From positions 1-12,250 of the forward strand of contig JNEU01000295.1 in assembly GCA_000697475.1 (NCBI GenBank): DNA of 12,250 nucleotides, given 5' to 3'. How positions within the stretch are numbered: position 1 is the stretch's first letter; each line of letters starts with the position of its first letter. The stretch is from Lichtheimia corymbifera B2541 (taxonomy: Eukaryota; Mucoromycota; Mucoromycetes; Mucorales; Lichtheimiaceae). Under the pieces are notes generated by a model. The model was not told the DNA's origin, made no database searches, and saw only the letters and a program-made list of their open reading frames with translations. The position numbers were made by a program, and so were the translations under genes. Positions 1 to 8,092 of this stretch are shown here, piece after piece.

Positions 1-120
1 GGCTTCCTGATTGAGTATTTGGATAAGTTGGAATACGCAGAGATAGTGGCACCCGTGTGTGGGTGTGACAAATGGATCATTTGTGTAAGTTGTGCGTGTA
101 AATGGGCTGTAGTGGCGTAA
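1..120 (+). other. short open frame entering from the left edge (doubtful)
   Basis: Frame 1 is open from the first base to a TAA at 118-120 (39 codons). The translation is rich in Cys and Trp near its end (CGCDKWIICVSCACKW). It could be the end of a host gene or of an older element, or chance. A GTAAGT at 85-90 could also be a splice donor. No family is recognised and nothing else supports translation. Confidence 0.15.
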
Positions 121-640
121 GAGCCCTTTCTATGATAAAGTCAAAGTCCACATTCATTGTTTGTTACCTCTTACCCTTATATGTGTGCCATCTCCTTATT
201 GTGTGTGTGAACTACTCGGATGTGTGGATCCTGTACCCGAACATAAGATAGCCTTGAATAAGGTATAGATCAACCGTTGTATGTATGATAGGAGTGAACG
301 GTGTATATCGGTGCACGACACAGCAGAAACTCATCAGGCACAGTGCATTTCAGCTGAGTTTCTGCAAACAGATTCACCCAGGTAATTGTGGTGCGTCACC
401 CCCATTTTTCACACGGATCACAATTTTACCGACATCTACATACACAAACACCCCCCCCACCACGCGTTAGAACCTTCCAAACTGACGAAAGCAGCATCAT
501 CCGGAATACCTCCTGTAACCACAAAAGGTCAAGCTCGTGTACAGAAACGGCCAGCTGGTGCACGTGAAACCAAATTGCCGGTGCCTATCACGGAAAAAAG
601 AACTTGTCAGAAAAAAGCTCACGATTCCGACATTGCAACA
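121..640 (+). other. leader region upstream of the LINE ORF1
   Basis: No convincing gene is present. The stretch probably contains the 5' untranslated region of the LINE, but I cannot place the element's 5' end because no target-site duplication is visible. The ORF1 frame is open from at least 386 but holds no ATG before 641, so the upstream part is taken as untranslated. A 61-codon ORF starting at ATG 285 and ending at 470 lies in another frame and could act as an upstream ORF. A C-run near 451 and GT-rich stretches near 50-110 and 180-230 are low-complexity sequence. Confidence 0.4.
323..365 (+). repeat. perfect 11-bp inverted repeat (stem-loop) in the LINE leader
   Basis: GCAGAAACTCA at 323-333 is followed by its exact reverse complement TGAGTTTCTGC at 355-365, with a 21-nt loop. 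It lies about 275 nt upstream of the ORF1 ATG and could form an RNA hairpin in the 5' leader. The function is unknown. Confidence 0.5.
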
Positions 641-1912
641 ATGAGCAACACTGACACTCACCATTCTGAACAGCAACCAACGCCCCAACATGCTGAAACA
701 ACAAGCTTTGAAACGACACCCAACACCAGTATGGGAAATTGGGCAGACCAAGTAGCAAAAGAACAGGAAAAACAGCAGCAACCGGATAACGCATTCGACT
801 GGGATAGATCTTTGCAGCAGCAGATCTCCGCCCTTGTACCCAAGACGGAAGCACAAGCACAGGAGTTGGGGCAACATCGTGAGATTCTCACACGGTTGCA
901 GGCTCTCATGGAAGAAAATGCAAAGCTGAAGTCCGAGAATAGCCTATTACGTAAGGAATTAGAACAGCTGCGTAATGGTACACAACACCCCCAACAACAA
1001 AAACAGCAGCAGCAAAACCTCGAAATGGAAATCGACAATAACGACGAGGATACACAGGATGCAATTGGAAAAGCTTGTGATAAGGTTGCATTGGCCATGT
1101 CCAAAATTGCAAAAGCTGGATCGGGTGCCAAGGATTCCATGCATGCCACAACATCAACAACAACACCACAACCACGCACAGCAACGCCAAAAATTTCTTA
1201 TGCCTCAGCAGCAAAGAAAAACGTAGGACGGGCTCAAAAACGTCGAAGCAATAATGTGAGCAATCCTACGGAAGGCATGGTATCATGGGCAACACGCATG
1301 TTTGCAAGTGAATCGGATAACTCGGATGGAGATAATAATAATCGACAAAAGGGTTATACCATCGTATATTTGGATTCAACACACCGATCGCAACACAGTG
1401 AGACACGCAAGGCATTAGCTATTTTGGGTGTTCCACAAGGTCGTATCATCGATGTGCATTTTCCCATTCGTGGCATTATTGGTTTATTGATCCACAAGAG
1501 CTTTGAAAGAGAATTGAAAGATATTCTTCAGAAAGCCAAGTTGAAGATCAATGAGGAGTTCAAACCACAATCAGCAGCATCATTGAAAGGGGCTCAATAT
1601 GACCACTTGGAAGATAATACAGCACGTACAGAAAAGGCAGAAGAATTATTTACCGATCGAATGCTACGAACATGTGCCCGCATGCCAAAGGCTTATCTTG
1701 GTGCAGCCATTATTAGACACTTTGTGTACGACGCTGAGAAGGATGATCCACACCGTATGCTACCATCTGCAATGACACGATTCAATGCTATGCGACCACA
1801 AAAAGAAAAGCCAACACCATCACCTGTACCATCACTTGCCGAAGCACGTAAAATCTTGGGCTTGCCTGAGGTGGTAGAGGATGACAACAACGATGTGAAT
1901 ATGCGACAATGA
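641..1912 (+). CDS. LINE ORF1 protein (coiled coil + RRM-like domain)
   Basis: A 423-residue protein. ATG 641 is the first ATG in a frame that is open further upstream, and it has A at -3. In LINEs this product is expected to bind the element RNA and act as chaperone in the cytoplasmic RNP. Residues 1-60 are Gln/Thr/His-rich and polar. About 62-112 is a strong coiled coil (repeated Leu/Glu, ending in LLRKELEQL), probably oligomerising. About 115-130 is Gln-rich then acidic. A basic patch (KKNVGRAQKRRS, about 192-203) could be a nuclear signal or RNA contact. From about 248 (GYTIVYLD) a beta-alpha-beta pattern resembles an RRM-like fold, followed by a helical C-terminus. I see no CCHC knuckle, unlike many insect and Tad ORF1 proteins. 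The frame is intact with no internal stop. The stop TGA overlaps the ORF2 start (ATGA). Confidence 0.85.
   Translation: MSNTDTHHSEQQPTPQHAETTSFETTPNTSMGNWADQVAKEQEKQQQPDNAFDWDRSLQQQISALVPKTEAQAQELGQHREILTRLQALMEENAKLKSENSLLRKELEQLRNGTQHPQQQKQQQQNLEMEIDNNDEDTQDAIGKACDKVALAMSKIAKAGSGAKDSMHATTSTTTPQPRTATPKISYASAAKKNVGRAQKRRSNNVSNPTEGMVSWATRMFASESDNSDGDNNNRQKGYTIVYLDSTHRSQHSETRKALAILGVPQGRIIDVHFPIRGIIGLLIHKSFERELKDILQKAKLKINEEFKPQSAASLKGAQYDHLEDNTARTEKAEELFTDRMLRTCARMPKAYLGAAIIRHFVYDAEKDDPHRMLPSAMTRFNAMRPQKEKPTPSPVPSLAEARKILGLPEVVEDDNNDVNMRQ
1909..1912 (+). promoter_or_regulatory. ATGA stop-start overlap between ORF1 and ORF2
   Basis: The ORF2 ATG (1909-1911) overlaps the ORF1 TGA (1910-1912). 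Such overlaps are known in other two-ORF LINEs to support termination-reinitiation, which would give ORF2 at lower level than ORF1. The mechanism here is inference from the arrangement. Confidence 0.6.
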
Positions 1913-2850
1913 TAAATCAATTGACAATCGGTTTATTAAATGCGGCTGGTATTAATCGGTCGCTAGATGAGGTGGTTCGACATTGCACCAACATGAATGT
2001 CGACCTTTTGATTTTAAATGAAACCTATCTTACACGAGGACGCTTACACACACATTGGCAACAATATCACAATTATGCACAACGACCTGAAAACGACACA
2101 CGTGGATTTGGTGGAATATCAGTTTTATTGAATCCAGCATTTTCTACTTATATCCATGTCCATGCAATCACTACGCCCTATGTACTCACCTTCAATGTGA
2201 GCCAATATACTATCCATGCATTATACTTACCACCATCTTTGCCAGTGGAAGAATATAGATCACTCTTGTTCTCCTTGGATATTGATGAGCACACCTTGTT
2301 GATTGGTGATATGAATACGCGTATGACAACTCTTGGTGATCACGACAACAATGAAAGAACAGCAACATTCTCGGACTTCACGACTCAACGAGGATTGACC
2401 ATTTGGAACCGGCTCCTGGCATATGGAGAATATACATTCGATGGTGGTCGTGGCAGAAGTATCATTGATCTCTTTGTGTCAATGGAAGCAGCAGTACATG
2501 ATCCTGTATTGAACATCCAGCATGATTTATCACTCAACTCAGATCATCGGCTCTGTGTATTTTCTTTCCTACCTGTTCAACCTTTGCCAAAACAACCAAT
2601 ACCCAATGCACCTCGACAACAATGGAAATTACAACGGCTTGCAGATCCTGAAGTCAAGCAATTGTATATCGACAAGTTCACATCATTAGCAACAAATGTG
2701 ATGGAGGCTATCGATGTATACCTGAATGATTCACCACAAGTACCCCGTCAACGTATAATGGATTCTCTGTACGATCATCTTGTTCAAGCACTGACTACCG
2801 CATCGGATGAGAGTGTGACCAGGGGACGTGTGCGTCCAAAGCATTGGAAA

Positions 2851-2853
2851 TGA
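2851..2853 (+). other. premature TGA in ORF2
   Basis: The frame reads HWK, stop, FWNDELERL, and both sides stay in the same frame. A tryptophan codon (TGG) changed by one G-to-A step is the simplest source. It separates the endonuclease (upstream) from the reverse transcriptase (downstream). Confidence 0.8.
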
Positions 2854-3568
2854 TTCTGGAATGACGAGCTGGAAAGATTGGCGAGCAAGCATGAGGATGC
2901 TTTTCGTGCATGGCGTCGAGCACGTGATGATGATTTGATCCAAGTAGCTGATCGTCGTCAAGCATTTCTCTCCGCAAGAGTCGAATTTGATAAGGAACTC
3001 AAGCGAGCAAGGAATCAACAGTGGAAGCAGTTTTGCAAGTCAATGGAGCGGAAATTACATGCTGAAGCAAATGTGGTGATTAAACGCATGCGCAGAAATC
3101 GCCATACAAGTCCTATGCTGACGCATCGTGATGGCCCTCGAGCAGCTGCTGAAGCAATGGCATTGCATTTGAGAAATGTCTTTGGTGGTAATAGAGTGCA
3201 GGACACACCTTTATCGCCATTGATTGAACCACTTGAACAAGATCTATCCCCATTCACTGATGAAGCCATATGCAAAGTCATCAAAAGGCTGGCTCTAAGA
3301 AAAGCACCTGGGTGTGATCATTTTACTGGTGCCATGTTGAAACCTATCGCTGTTCCTCTGTCGCAAGTCCTTGAGAAGCTTCTCACGGTGTGCTGGCGCT
3401 GGTCGTGTGTTCCCGTTGTCTGGCGTACTGCTCAAGTGGTACCCATCTTCAAGAAAGGTGATCCATCGGAACCTGCAAACTTTAGGCCTATTAGTTTGAC
3501 TAGCATATTTCGAAAAATTCTTGAACGTTACATGTTACCTCAACTATTGGCCGAAGTCCCTGCATTGG

Positions 3569-3582
3569 ATATCGCATATCGC
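3569..3582 (+). repeat. 7-bp tandem duplication causing the ORF2 frameshift
   Basis: ATATCGC occurs twice in tandem (3569-3575 and 3576-3582). Before it the frame reads LDIA; after it, in the +1 frame, AQGGFRHNRG. One unit encodes a continuous LDIA-QGGFR junction, matching the expected Q-G-F-R motif of LINE reverse transcriptases. The extra unit leads to TAG at 3595-3597. Confidence 0.85.
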
Positions 3583-5299
3583 TCAAGGTGGCTTTAGGCA
3601 TAATCGTGGCGCACTGGATCAGGCGTTCTCATTGCAGATTCTGATGCGTCAATATGAGAAGCTGTATGATGAATGGCCAACAGTGGCATTTTTGGATATC
3701 AAGGCTGCGTATGACTCTGTCGATCGTCAAGTCATTTGGAATCACATGCGAGGAAATACCAGTCCACTGATGTATCAATTATGCAGGCATATGTTTGATA
3801 ATGTTCGTCTTGCTGTCATTTTGCAAAATCAACAATCGATGTTCGTCCATCCAGCCCGTGGTGTATTGCAAGGATCAATCTTGAGCCCGCTGCTTTATGC
3901 CATGTTCATCGGTAGCCTCCCACGTATGTTGCGCACAACTCCTCTTAATGGCGCGACTGAAGCACAAGGTGATCTCTTTGAGTATCATAGACCTTTGCGA
4001 GGGAGACCACCACGTCGACCGGATACTGATGTCACCATTGTCAATGCGTTGTTATATGCTGATGATGTGGCTATCTTTGGTGATCCCGAGGATGTGCAAC
4101 GAATGCTCAATGCAGTTGAATCTCACTCTCGTCAACTTGGATACAGATGGAGCCCTTCAAAATGCGAAATCTTAAATCCACAACGTGATGAGCCATTCAC
4201 ACTGTATAATAGCCCCCTTCCAACCACAGCCATATTCAAATACCTTGGCATTCCTTTTAAAAAGGAAGGTATTTCCCGTGAACAGCTGATTCAAGATCGT
4301 ATCAACAAGGCAACAGGATCAATGGCACTGCTTCGACAAATAGGCCTGCACCGATACGGGATGGGCTTGTGGGCTGCTTTGCGTGCATATCGCACCTTTG
4401 TACGTCCCAGCCTTGAATATGGTTTGGCAATCACGTCTTTATCAGCACCTTTCGTCAATCGTCTTCAAGCAGCACAAAATGGGTGTGTCAAGTTGGCTAT
4501 AAATGCTCAAGCTGACCGTCGACTGCCTACAGTAGTGCAACAGGTGTTGGCTGATCTTCCTTCGATGCGTTTACGCATGCGTATTTTACAGTTCAAGTTT
4601 GTCACGCGTACCATTGACTTGGCGACAAGTACAATGTTAAGGTCGATCTCATTGACGTGGTTGGAGCGACATCGTACCGATGGTGTGTGGAGAGAAATAG
4701 CAAGAGGAAACCCACTGTGGACGCCTTGGCGCGCGTTATTGAGAAATAACCCCCAAACACGTCACCCAGTGCAGCAGGTCATCAGACAAGCACGCGATCG
4801 AGAACTTGTTTCACGTCGTCGTCGTCATCCAACAGTTCGCAGGATGAGGACAACTCGTTGCATTGACCCCATCCTTTACCTGCCGGTTAGCTCTCGTGAT
4901 CGACATCGGTTGATTCATTGGCGTATGCATTGGCTCCCATCCTTTCCTCTCAAAGATTGTCGATGTGGTAGCCGTGCTGCCAACCGTGATCACTTCCTCA
5001 CGTGCTCATTGATACAAGAGTATGTTTCTGACCTTGAAACTGCTTTTGGTATTCAAAGCACAGAGGACACACATATTGTTGACACCATCTTGAATGCACT
5101 ACCTCGCCGCTATCAAGCACTCACCCAAGGCAGATGGCGTGCCACATGGTTGGCGTTGCTCAAGTACCTCCGCAGGGTTGATTATTTATCACACCCTAAC
5201 TCGGACGAATATGGAGATGAAGAACACCCCGCCCTGGCTCTGGAAGAAACTCTCCTTCAAGCAGACAATGAAGCCCAAGACCAACTGGCCCGTGCTTAA

Positions 5300-5475
5300 T
5301 GATCACCATTTGTACCACCACGTTTGCCACGTTGCATAACACTCTCCCCTTCCTTTTGGGTCTTACCTTTATTTTCTTTTTTCCTTTCTCTTTCCCTCTC
5401 CCTTTCTGATGGTTGACTTTTTTCCCATTCAGGGTTTTTAATGCATCATCTAGCTTATCATTATCATTATATATA
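5300..5475 (+). other. LINE 3' UTR and tail
   Basis: This is noncoding sequence after the ORF2 TAA. A pyrimidine-rich tract (CTTTCTCTTTCCCTCTCCC, about 5384-5404) is followed by a TTATCATTATCATTATATATA tail rather than poly(A). The first 60 bp are conserved in the second LINE relic near 11309-11365, which supports its being part of the element. Confidence 0.6.
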
Positions 5476-5477
5476 TA

Positions 5478-5845
5478 CAGGATTTCCGAGATGAAAGTCC
5501 CCCTAATGATAAAAAGTTAAAGGTCCATGATTTATTGTTCACGGTTAAGGATTCTTTTTTCATGCTCAAGCATTGTTTGTTCGAGTGGGGTCACATGATG
5601 GTTCGTGGGTGAGGTGGTTGATTTAATGGGCGATGATCTTTTTCTCACGGTGGATGACAAAATGTTCGCGGTTGGCGACTTGATATTCAAGGGCCGACAT
5701 TCTTTATTCACAGTTGCATGATCACTGTTAGCAGATGACTGATATTTCTTAGAGACCATGCCTTTTATATTCACCACCATGGTCTATTTATTCAAGCATA
5801 CTATCTTTTTGTTTGCATATGGTGCATTTTAATTTCATGTAGGTG
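5478..5845 (+). repeat. left arm of the fold-back element
   Basis: Reverse complement of 6000-6367 with seven mismatches and no gaps, all in its inner third (about 5728-5845). The outer 250 bp match perfectly. It contains the minus-strand 82-codon ORF. Confidence 0.9.
5532..5780 (-). CDS. 82-aa hypothetical protein in left arm
   Basis: ATG 5780-5778 to TAA, reading outwards from the element centre. The product is polar, basic and Ser/Thr-rich with no Cys, no membrane segment and no signal peptide: MVVNIKGMVSKKYQSS at the start, a Ser/Thr/Lys/Arg-rich middle, and a short charged helix at the end (LEQTMLEHEKRILNREQ). I do not recognise it. It is not a Tc1-type transposase or its helix-turn-helix domain. 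The ATG context (gaccATGG) is good. Its twin in the other arm differs at only two residues (V2 to A, S19 to N). It may be a captured exon, a real small protein, or a frame kept open only because the copies are young. Confidence 0.35.
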   Translation of the reverse strand: MVVNIKGMVSKKYQSSANSDHATVNKECRPLNIKSPTANILSSTVRKRSSPIKSTTSPTNHHVTPLEQTMLEHEKRILNREQ

Positions 5846-5999
5846 CAAAAAGCAACATAGTCATTTAGCCAGTACATATTATAAAGAGTGCTGTACCTCT
5901 TGTAGTTTGCATCGCATCGCGTACAATGAATTGGTAGATGGCATAGAAGACATCTACTAAACTACCTCAAGCGTTGACTGCATATTACCTTGTTCTCTA
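5846..5999. repeat. centre of the fold-back element with decayed stem
   Basis: The 154-bp centre is not a perfect palindrome but holds nested short inverted repeats: GTAGTTT 5902-5908 with AAACTAC 5959-5965, and inside them GTAGATG 5934-5940 with CATCTAC 5951-5957. This suggests the centre was once part of the palindrome or can still form a cruciform tip. No ORF is present. Confidence 0.5.
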
Positions 6000-6367
6000 C
6001 ACCTACATGAAATTAAAATGCACCATATGCAAATAAAAGGAAAGCATGCTTGAATAAATAAACCATGGCGGTGAATATAAAAGGCATGGTCTCTAAGAAA
6101 TATCAGTCATCTGCTAACAATGATCATGCAACTGTGAATAAAGAATGTCGGCCCTTGAATATCAAGTCGCCAACCGCGAACATTTTGTCATCCACCGTGA
6201 GAAAAAGATCATCGCCCATTAAATCAACCACCTCACCCACGAACCATCATGTGACCCCACTCGAACAAACAATGCTTGAGCATGAAAAAAGAATCCTTAA
6301 CCGTGAACAATAAATCATGGACCTTTAACTTTTTATCATTAGGGGGACTTTCATCTCGGAAATCCTG
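6000..6367 (-). repeat. right arm of the fold-back element
   Basis: Inverted copy of 5478-5845 with the same length of 368 bp and no indels. Differences lie only between about 6033 and 6118; 6119-6367 is identical to the other arm. It contains the plus-strand 82-codon ORF. Confidence 0.9.
6065..6313 (+). CDS. 82-aa hypothetical protein in right arm
   Basis: Twin of the minus-strand ORF in the left arm, starting in a good context (aaccATGG) and ending in TAA just inside the arm tip. Identical except A2 and N19. An in-frame TAA lies two codons upstream of the ATG, so the start is well defined. Function unknown. The pair diverge from the element centre, so any bidirectional promoter would have to lie in the 5846-5999 centre; no TATA box is obvious there. 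Confidence 0.35.
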   Translation: MAVNIKGMVSKKYQSSANNDHATVNKECRPLNIKSPTANILSSTVRKRSSPIKSTTSPTNHHVTPLEQTMLEHEKRILNREQ

Positions 6368-6369
6368 TA

Positions 6370-6577
6370 TCATTTGTTATTTGTCAGGGCGGCTAATGTG
6401 CCAACAGGCGGGAGCCATATGCCCATAATAAAACCATTACCTTTTCACCTGAGCTATACCGACGTGATTTTTTCATGCCAGTGGTCCTAGTTGGGCGGGG
6501 AGCTTGCCGTTTTTGAAATAACATCGTAAATAGCCCAAAAAGACACTCAAACAAGCACTGAGATGAAATACTGCAAT
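6370..6577. other. spacer between fold-back element and MULE
   Basis: About 210 bp without a supported gene. It does not resemble the LINE, the fold-back arms or the MULE ends by eye. Nothing recognised. Confidence 0.4.
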
Positions 6578-6979
6578 AGCCCCTTCTGAAATTTTACAGG
6601 TGGGGGACCTTGTGTAACTATGGATCAGAAGTTTAAAGTTTATCCGACTGAGTGATTTACAGGGAGATAGGGTGATGCCAACCATAAAATGAGATCGCAT
6701 GCCTATATAGCACTTTTACTTGACCTAGATAATACTTCTACCTGACCTAAATAAACTTTCACTTGAACCAGAGAATACTTCTACTTGACCCAGATAATAC
6801 TTTCACTTGACCTAGATGATACTTCGACTTGACCTAGATAATACTTTCACTCGACCTAGATAATGCTTTGACTTGACCCAGATAATACTTTCACTTGACC
6901 TAGATAATAATTTCACTTGACCAAGATAATACTTTCACTTGACCTAGATAATGCTTTGACTTGAGCCAGATAATGGTTT
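6578..6979 (+). repeat. left terminal inverted repeat of the MULE
   Basis: It comprises a 140-bp unique tip (to 6717) and the 22-bp array. It pairs with 10746-11162. By eye roughly four in five tip bases match, with small gaps; the best-kept block is ATGAGATCGCATGCCTATAT at 6689-6708, which occurs inverted at 11035-11054. Long TIRs with internal repeats are typical of many MULEs. Confidence 0.85.
6718..6979 (+). repeat. 12-copy 22-bp tandem array (left)
   Basis: Twelve consecutive degenerate copies of ACTTGACCTAGATAATACTTTC, nearly all 22 bp (one of 21). The core ACTTGACC is best kept; the last two bases alternate between TC, CT, CG and TG. There are no spacers between copies, so this is not a CRISPR array. 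Likely transposase-binding sites within the TIR (inference). Confidence 0.9.
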
Positions 6980-7271
6980 AGGCAAAGCTAAGTGACAACC
7001 CAATGATGGGATGCGTCAAGATCTCGACAACATAAGTGCAATAGATCAGTAGTTACATGGCCAATGGGACAGCTGTTATATAAAGAAATAAAGGACTATA
7101 GTAAAGAAAAACTACAAGATAAATATGACTGAAAATATGTTATATACTTAAGAAGTGAAGAAGGTATAAAAAAATAGAAATCTATAAATGAAAGGTGTTG
7201 CGAGTTAAACGGCCGGGGCGATTTACACTTTGGATTCTGCGCCAGCTTCTTTCCTTGATAACATCGTTGAA
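6980..7271. other. gene-free stretch inside MULE, 3' of the coding region
   Basis: AT-rich sequence between the left array and the end of the minus-strand coding stretch. I see no ORF of interest. As the 3' flank of the transposase gene it would hold its terminator or polyadenylation signal, but none can be pointed to with confidence. Confidence 0.35.
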
Positions 7272-7739
7272 CTATTCTAACGCAGCCATATCGCTGGTAC
7301 AGATAGCTTCGTAATATACATCAAATTGTTGTAGGTTGACTATGTCGTGATACTCAATCGAATGATCTGTCATATTTACTTCTATTTGTCTGCGTTCTTC
7401 TGCTCTTTCGGCCATTCTTTGCTGTATGATTTGCGTTCTGTGCTGTAAGGCTTATAGTTCGCTTCTATCCACTCCGTCGTAATGGTCTATACTTCTCTTG
7501 TTATTGACCCAATCCCTGTATGCCATTTCCGAAACAGCAGCATTAGCCTCGTTATCTGGTATATGTGCCAATTCAGACAGAGGCTCAACGACAGCATGAT
7601 TAGCACCATTGCTGTTGGTAGCGGTACTTGAATGGTTATCATTACCATCATCGTCCGAGATGATGATAAGATTCCTGGTTGTCGGGCGAGTGAGAGGAGG
7701 GTTATCGTTGTCAACGTGGGTAGTATTTTTCGATGTCGC

Positions 7740-7802
<63 letters not shown>

Positions 7803-7973
7803 GGTGGTGGTGGTGGTGGTGGTTGTGGTGGTTGTGGTGGTGGCATTGTTATCAGATTCATGATCAAGGATGATGACATCGTGGTCATTGACAAGATTAT
7901 TGATTGCTAGTCTAGTGACCTGACGATTGGAATCGGCATTGCTGGCGGTCTCTGGCCATCTAATGGTATATGC
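7272..7973 (-). pseudogene. C-terminal transposase exon or second MULE protein, with poly-Thr tract
   Basis: From 7973 down to TAG 7274-7272 one minus-strand frame stays open for 234 codons with a single internal TAA (7454-7452). It lacks an early ATG, so it is more likely an exon than a free gene; an AG at 7975-7974 would serve as acceptor, in phase 0 with the SWIM exon upstream. The order is AYTIRWPETASNADSNRQVT, DHDVIILDHESDNNA, 34 consecutive Thr, an acidic Asn/Asp/Ser-rich part (LIIISDDDGNDNHSS), EMAYRDWVNNKRSIDHYDG, then a charged heptad-like stretch across the TAA (SEL, stop, ALQHRTQIIQQRMAERAEER) suggesting a coiled coil. The donor could be GTAATC at 8131 or GTACAT at 8083; the first avoids two TAA codons. 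I do not recognise a domain. The frame is far more protein-like than the competing polyQ/polyP frame. Confidence 0.5.
7740..7843 (+). repeat. GTT/GTG trinucleotide microsatellite
   Basis: An uninterrupted period-3 tract: over twenty GTT units, then GTG units with interspersed GTT. On the minus strand it reads ACA/ACC, i.e. 34 Thr codons, in the frame that is open on both sides; no base is gained or lost from the period, so both flanks stay in register. Confidence 0.9.
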
Positions 7974-8092
7974 CTCATTGGGTATATTAATTATAATTGA
8001 GGCAAAAGGGTTTCATTGAGGTTGAGTTGAATAATATATACACATCATGAATGAAGGAGTCCAATCGCTCAAATAACATGTACTTATGTCGA
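7974..8092. other. probable intron region between SWIM exon and poly-Thr exon
   Basis: AT-rich minus-strand sequence with stops in all frames, no AG before the proposed acceptor at 7975-7974, and an ATTAAT-like branch site shortly upstream of it. It fits an intron of the transposase gene better than an intergenic region, though its donor is uncertain. Confidence 0.35.

Larger units (their letters stand above)
1909..5299 (+). pseudogene. LINE ORF2: endonuclease-reverse transcriptase, two lesions
   Basis: It would nick target DNA and reverse-transcribe the element RNA at the nick. Residues 1-220 form an apurinic-type endonuclease: N11 (LLNAAG), E38 (LNETYL), Y106, GDMN with D134/N136, D187, and SDH with D212/H213, so its active site looks complete. 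The reverse transcriptase follows: KAPGCDHFTGAMLK, FKKGD...NFRPISLTS, QGGFRHNRG, motif A FLDIKAAYD (Asp codon 3695), motif B GVLQGSILSPLLY, motif C YADD (4055-4066), then KYLGIPFK. Near the C-terminus RHRLIHWRMHWLP leads into CRCGS...DHFLTC, a Cys/His knuckle typical of LINE ORF2. The reading frame is broken twice: TGA at 2851-2853 in frame between HWK and FWNDE (same frame resumes), and a frame change at 3569-3582. Translation downstream of both is otherwise clean, so the damage looks recent. Confidence 0.9.
641..5475 (+). mobile_element. LINE (non-LTR retrotransposon), ORF2 inactivated
   Basis: The element carries ORF1 (641-1912) and ORF2 (1909-5299) in overlapping frames, followed by a pyrimidine-rich 3' UTR ending in a TCATTA-type tail at about 5458-5475. 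There are no LTRs, integrase or aspartic protease. An apurinic-type endonuclease precedes the reverse transcriptase, as in L1/Jockey/Tad-like LINEs. No RNase H domain is visible after the reverse transcriptase, so I do not assign a clade. The coordinates given are a minimum: the true 5' end lies upstream of 641. The ORF2 lesions make this copy non-autonomous. A diverged copy of its 3' end is found at about 11172-11365. Confidence 0.9.
5478..6367. mobile_element. fold-back / palindromic DNA element flanked by TA
   Basis: Two 368-bp inverted arms surround a 154-bp centre. The ends read CAGGATTTCCGAGATGAAAG in from both sides, each directly flanked by TA (5476-5477 and 6368-6369), which fits a Tc1/mariner-type TA target duplication. 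The tip (CAGG..., then GAAAGTCCCCCTAATGA) has the general look of Tc1-like inverted repeats, but no transposase is encoded, so family membership is inference. It sits exactly in the AT-rich tail of the upstream LINE, so it most likely inserted after the LINE. Seven mismatches were counted by eye between the arms. Confidence 0.75.

Noticed and set aside
386..640. Extension of ORF1 upstream of 641
   Set aside because: The frame is open but contains no ATG; it would need a TTG start, which is not expected in a eukaryote.
497..1226. Minus-strand and third-frame ORFs over LINE ORF1
   Set aside because: Shadows of ORF1; Cys/Leu-rich complements of its Gln/Thr codons.
6473..6700. 75-codon minus-strand ORF
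   Set aside because: It straddles the spacer and the MULE tip; no family resemblance.
6718..6979. CRISPR array
   Set aside because: Units are contiguous with no unique spacers, degenerate, and mirrored at the other end of a transposon in a eukaryote-like sequence.
7487..7894. 135-codon minus-strand ORF with polyP and polyQ
   Set aside because: It starts with ATG, but its flanks outside the repeat are low-quality Leu/Thr/Met-rich sequence. The frame giving poly-Thr is open far longer on both sides and reads as ordinary protein.
7609..7910. Plus-strand ORFs with poly-Val or poly-Cys
   Set aside because: Products of the GTT/GTG microsatellite read on the wrong strand.
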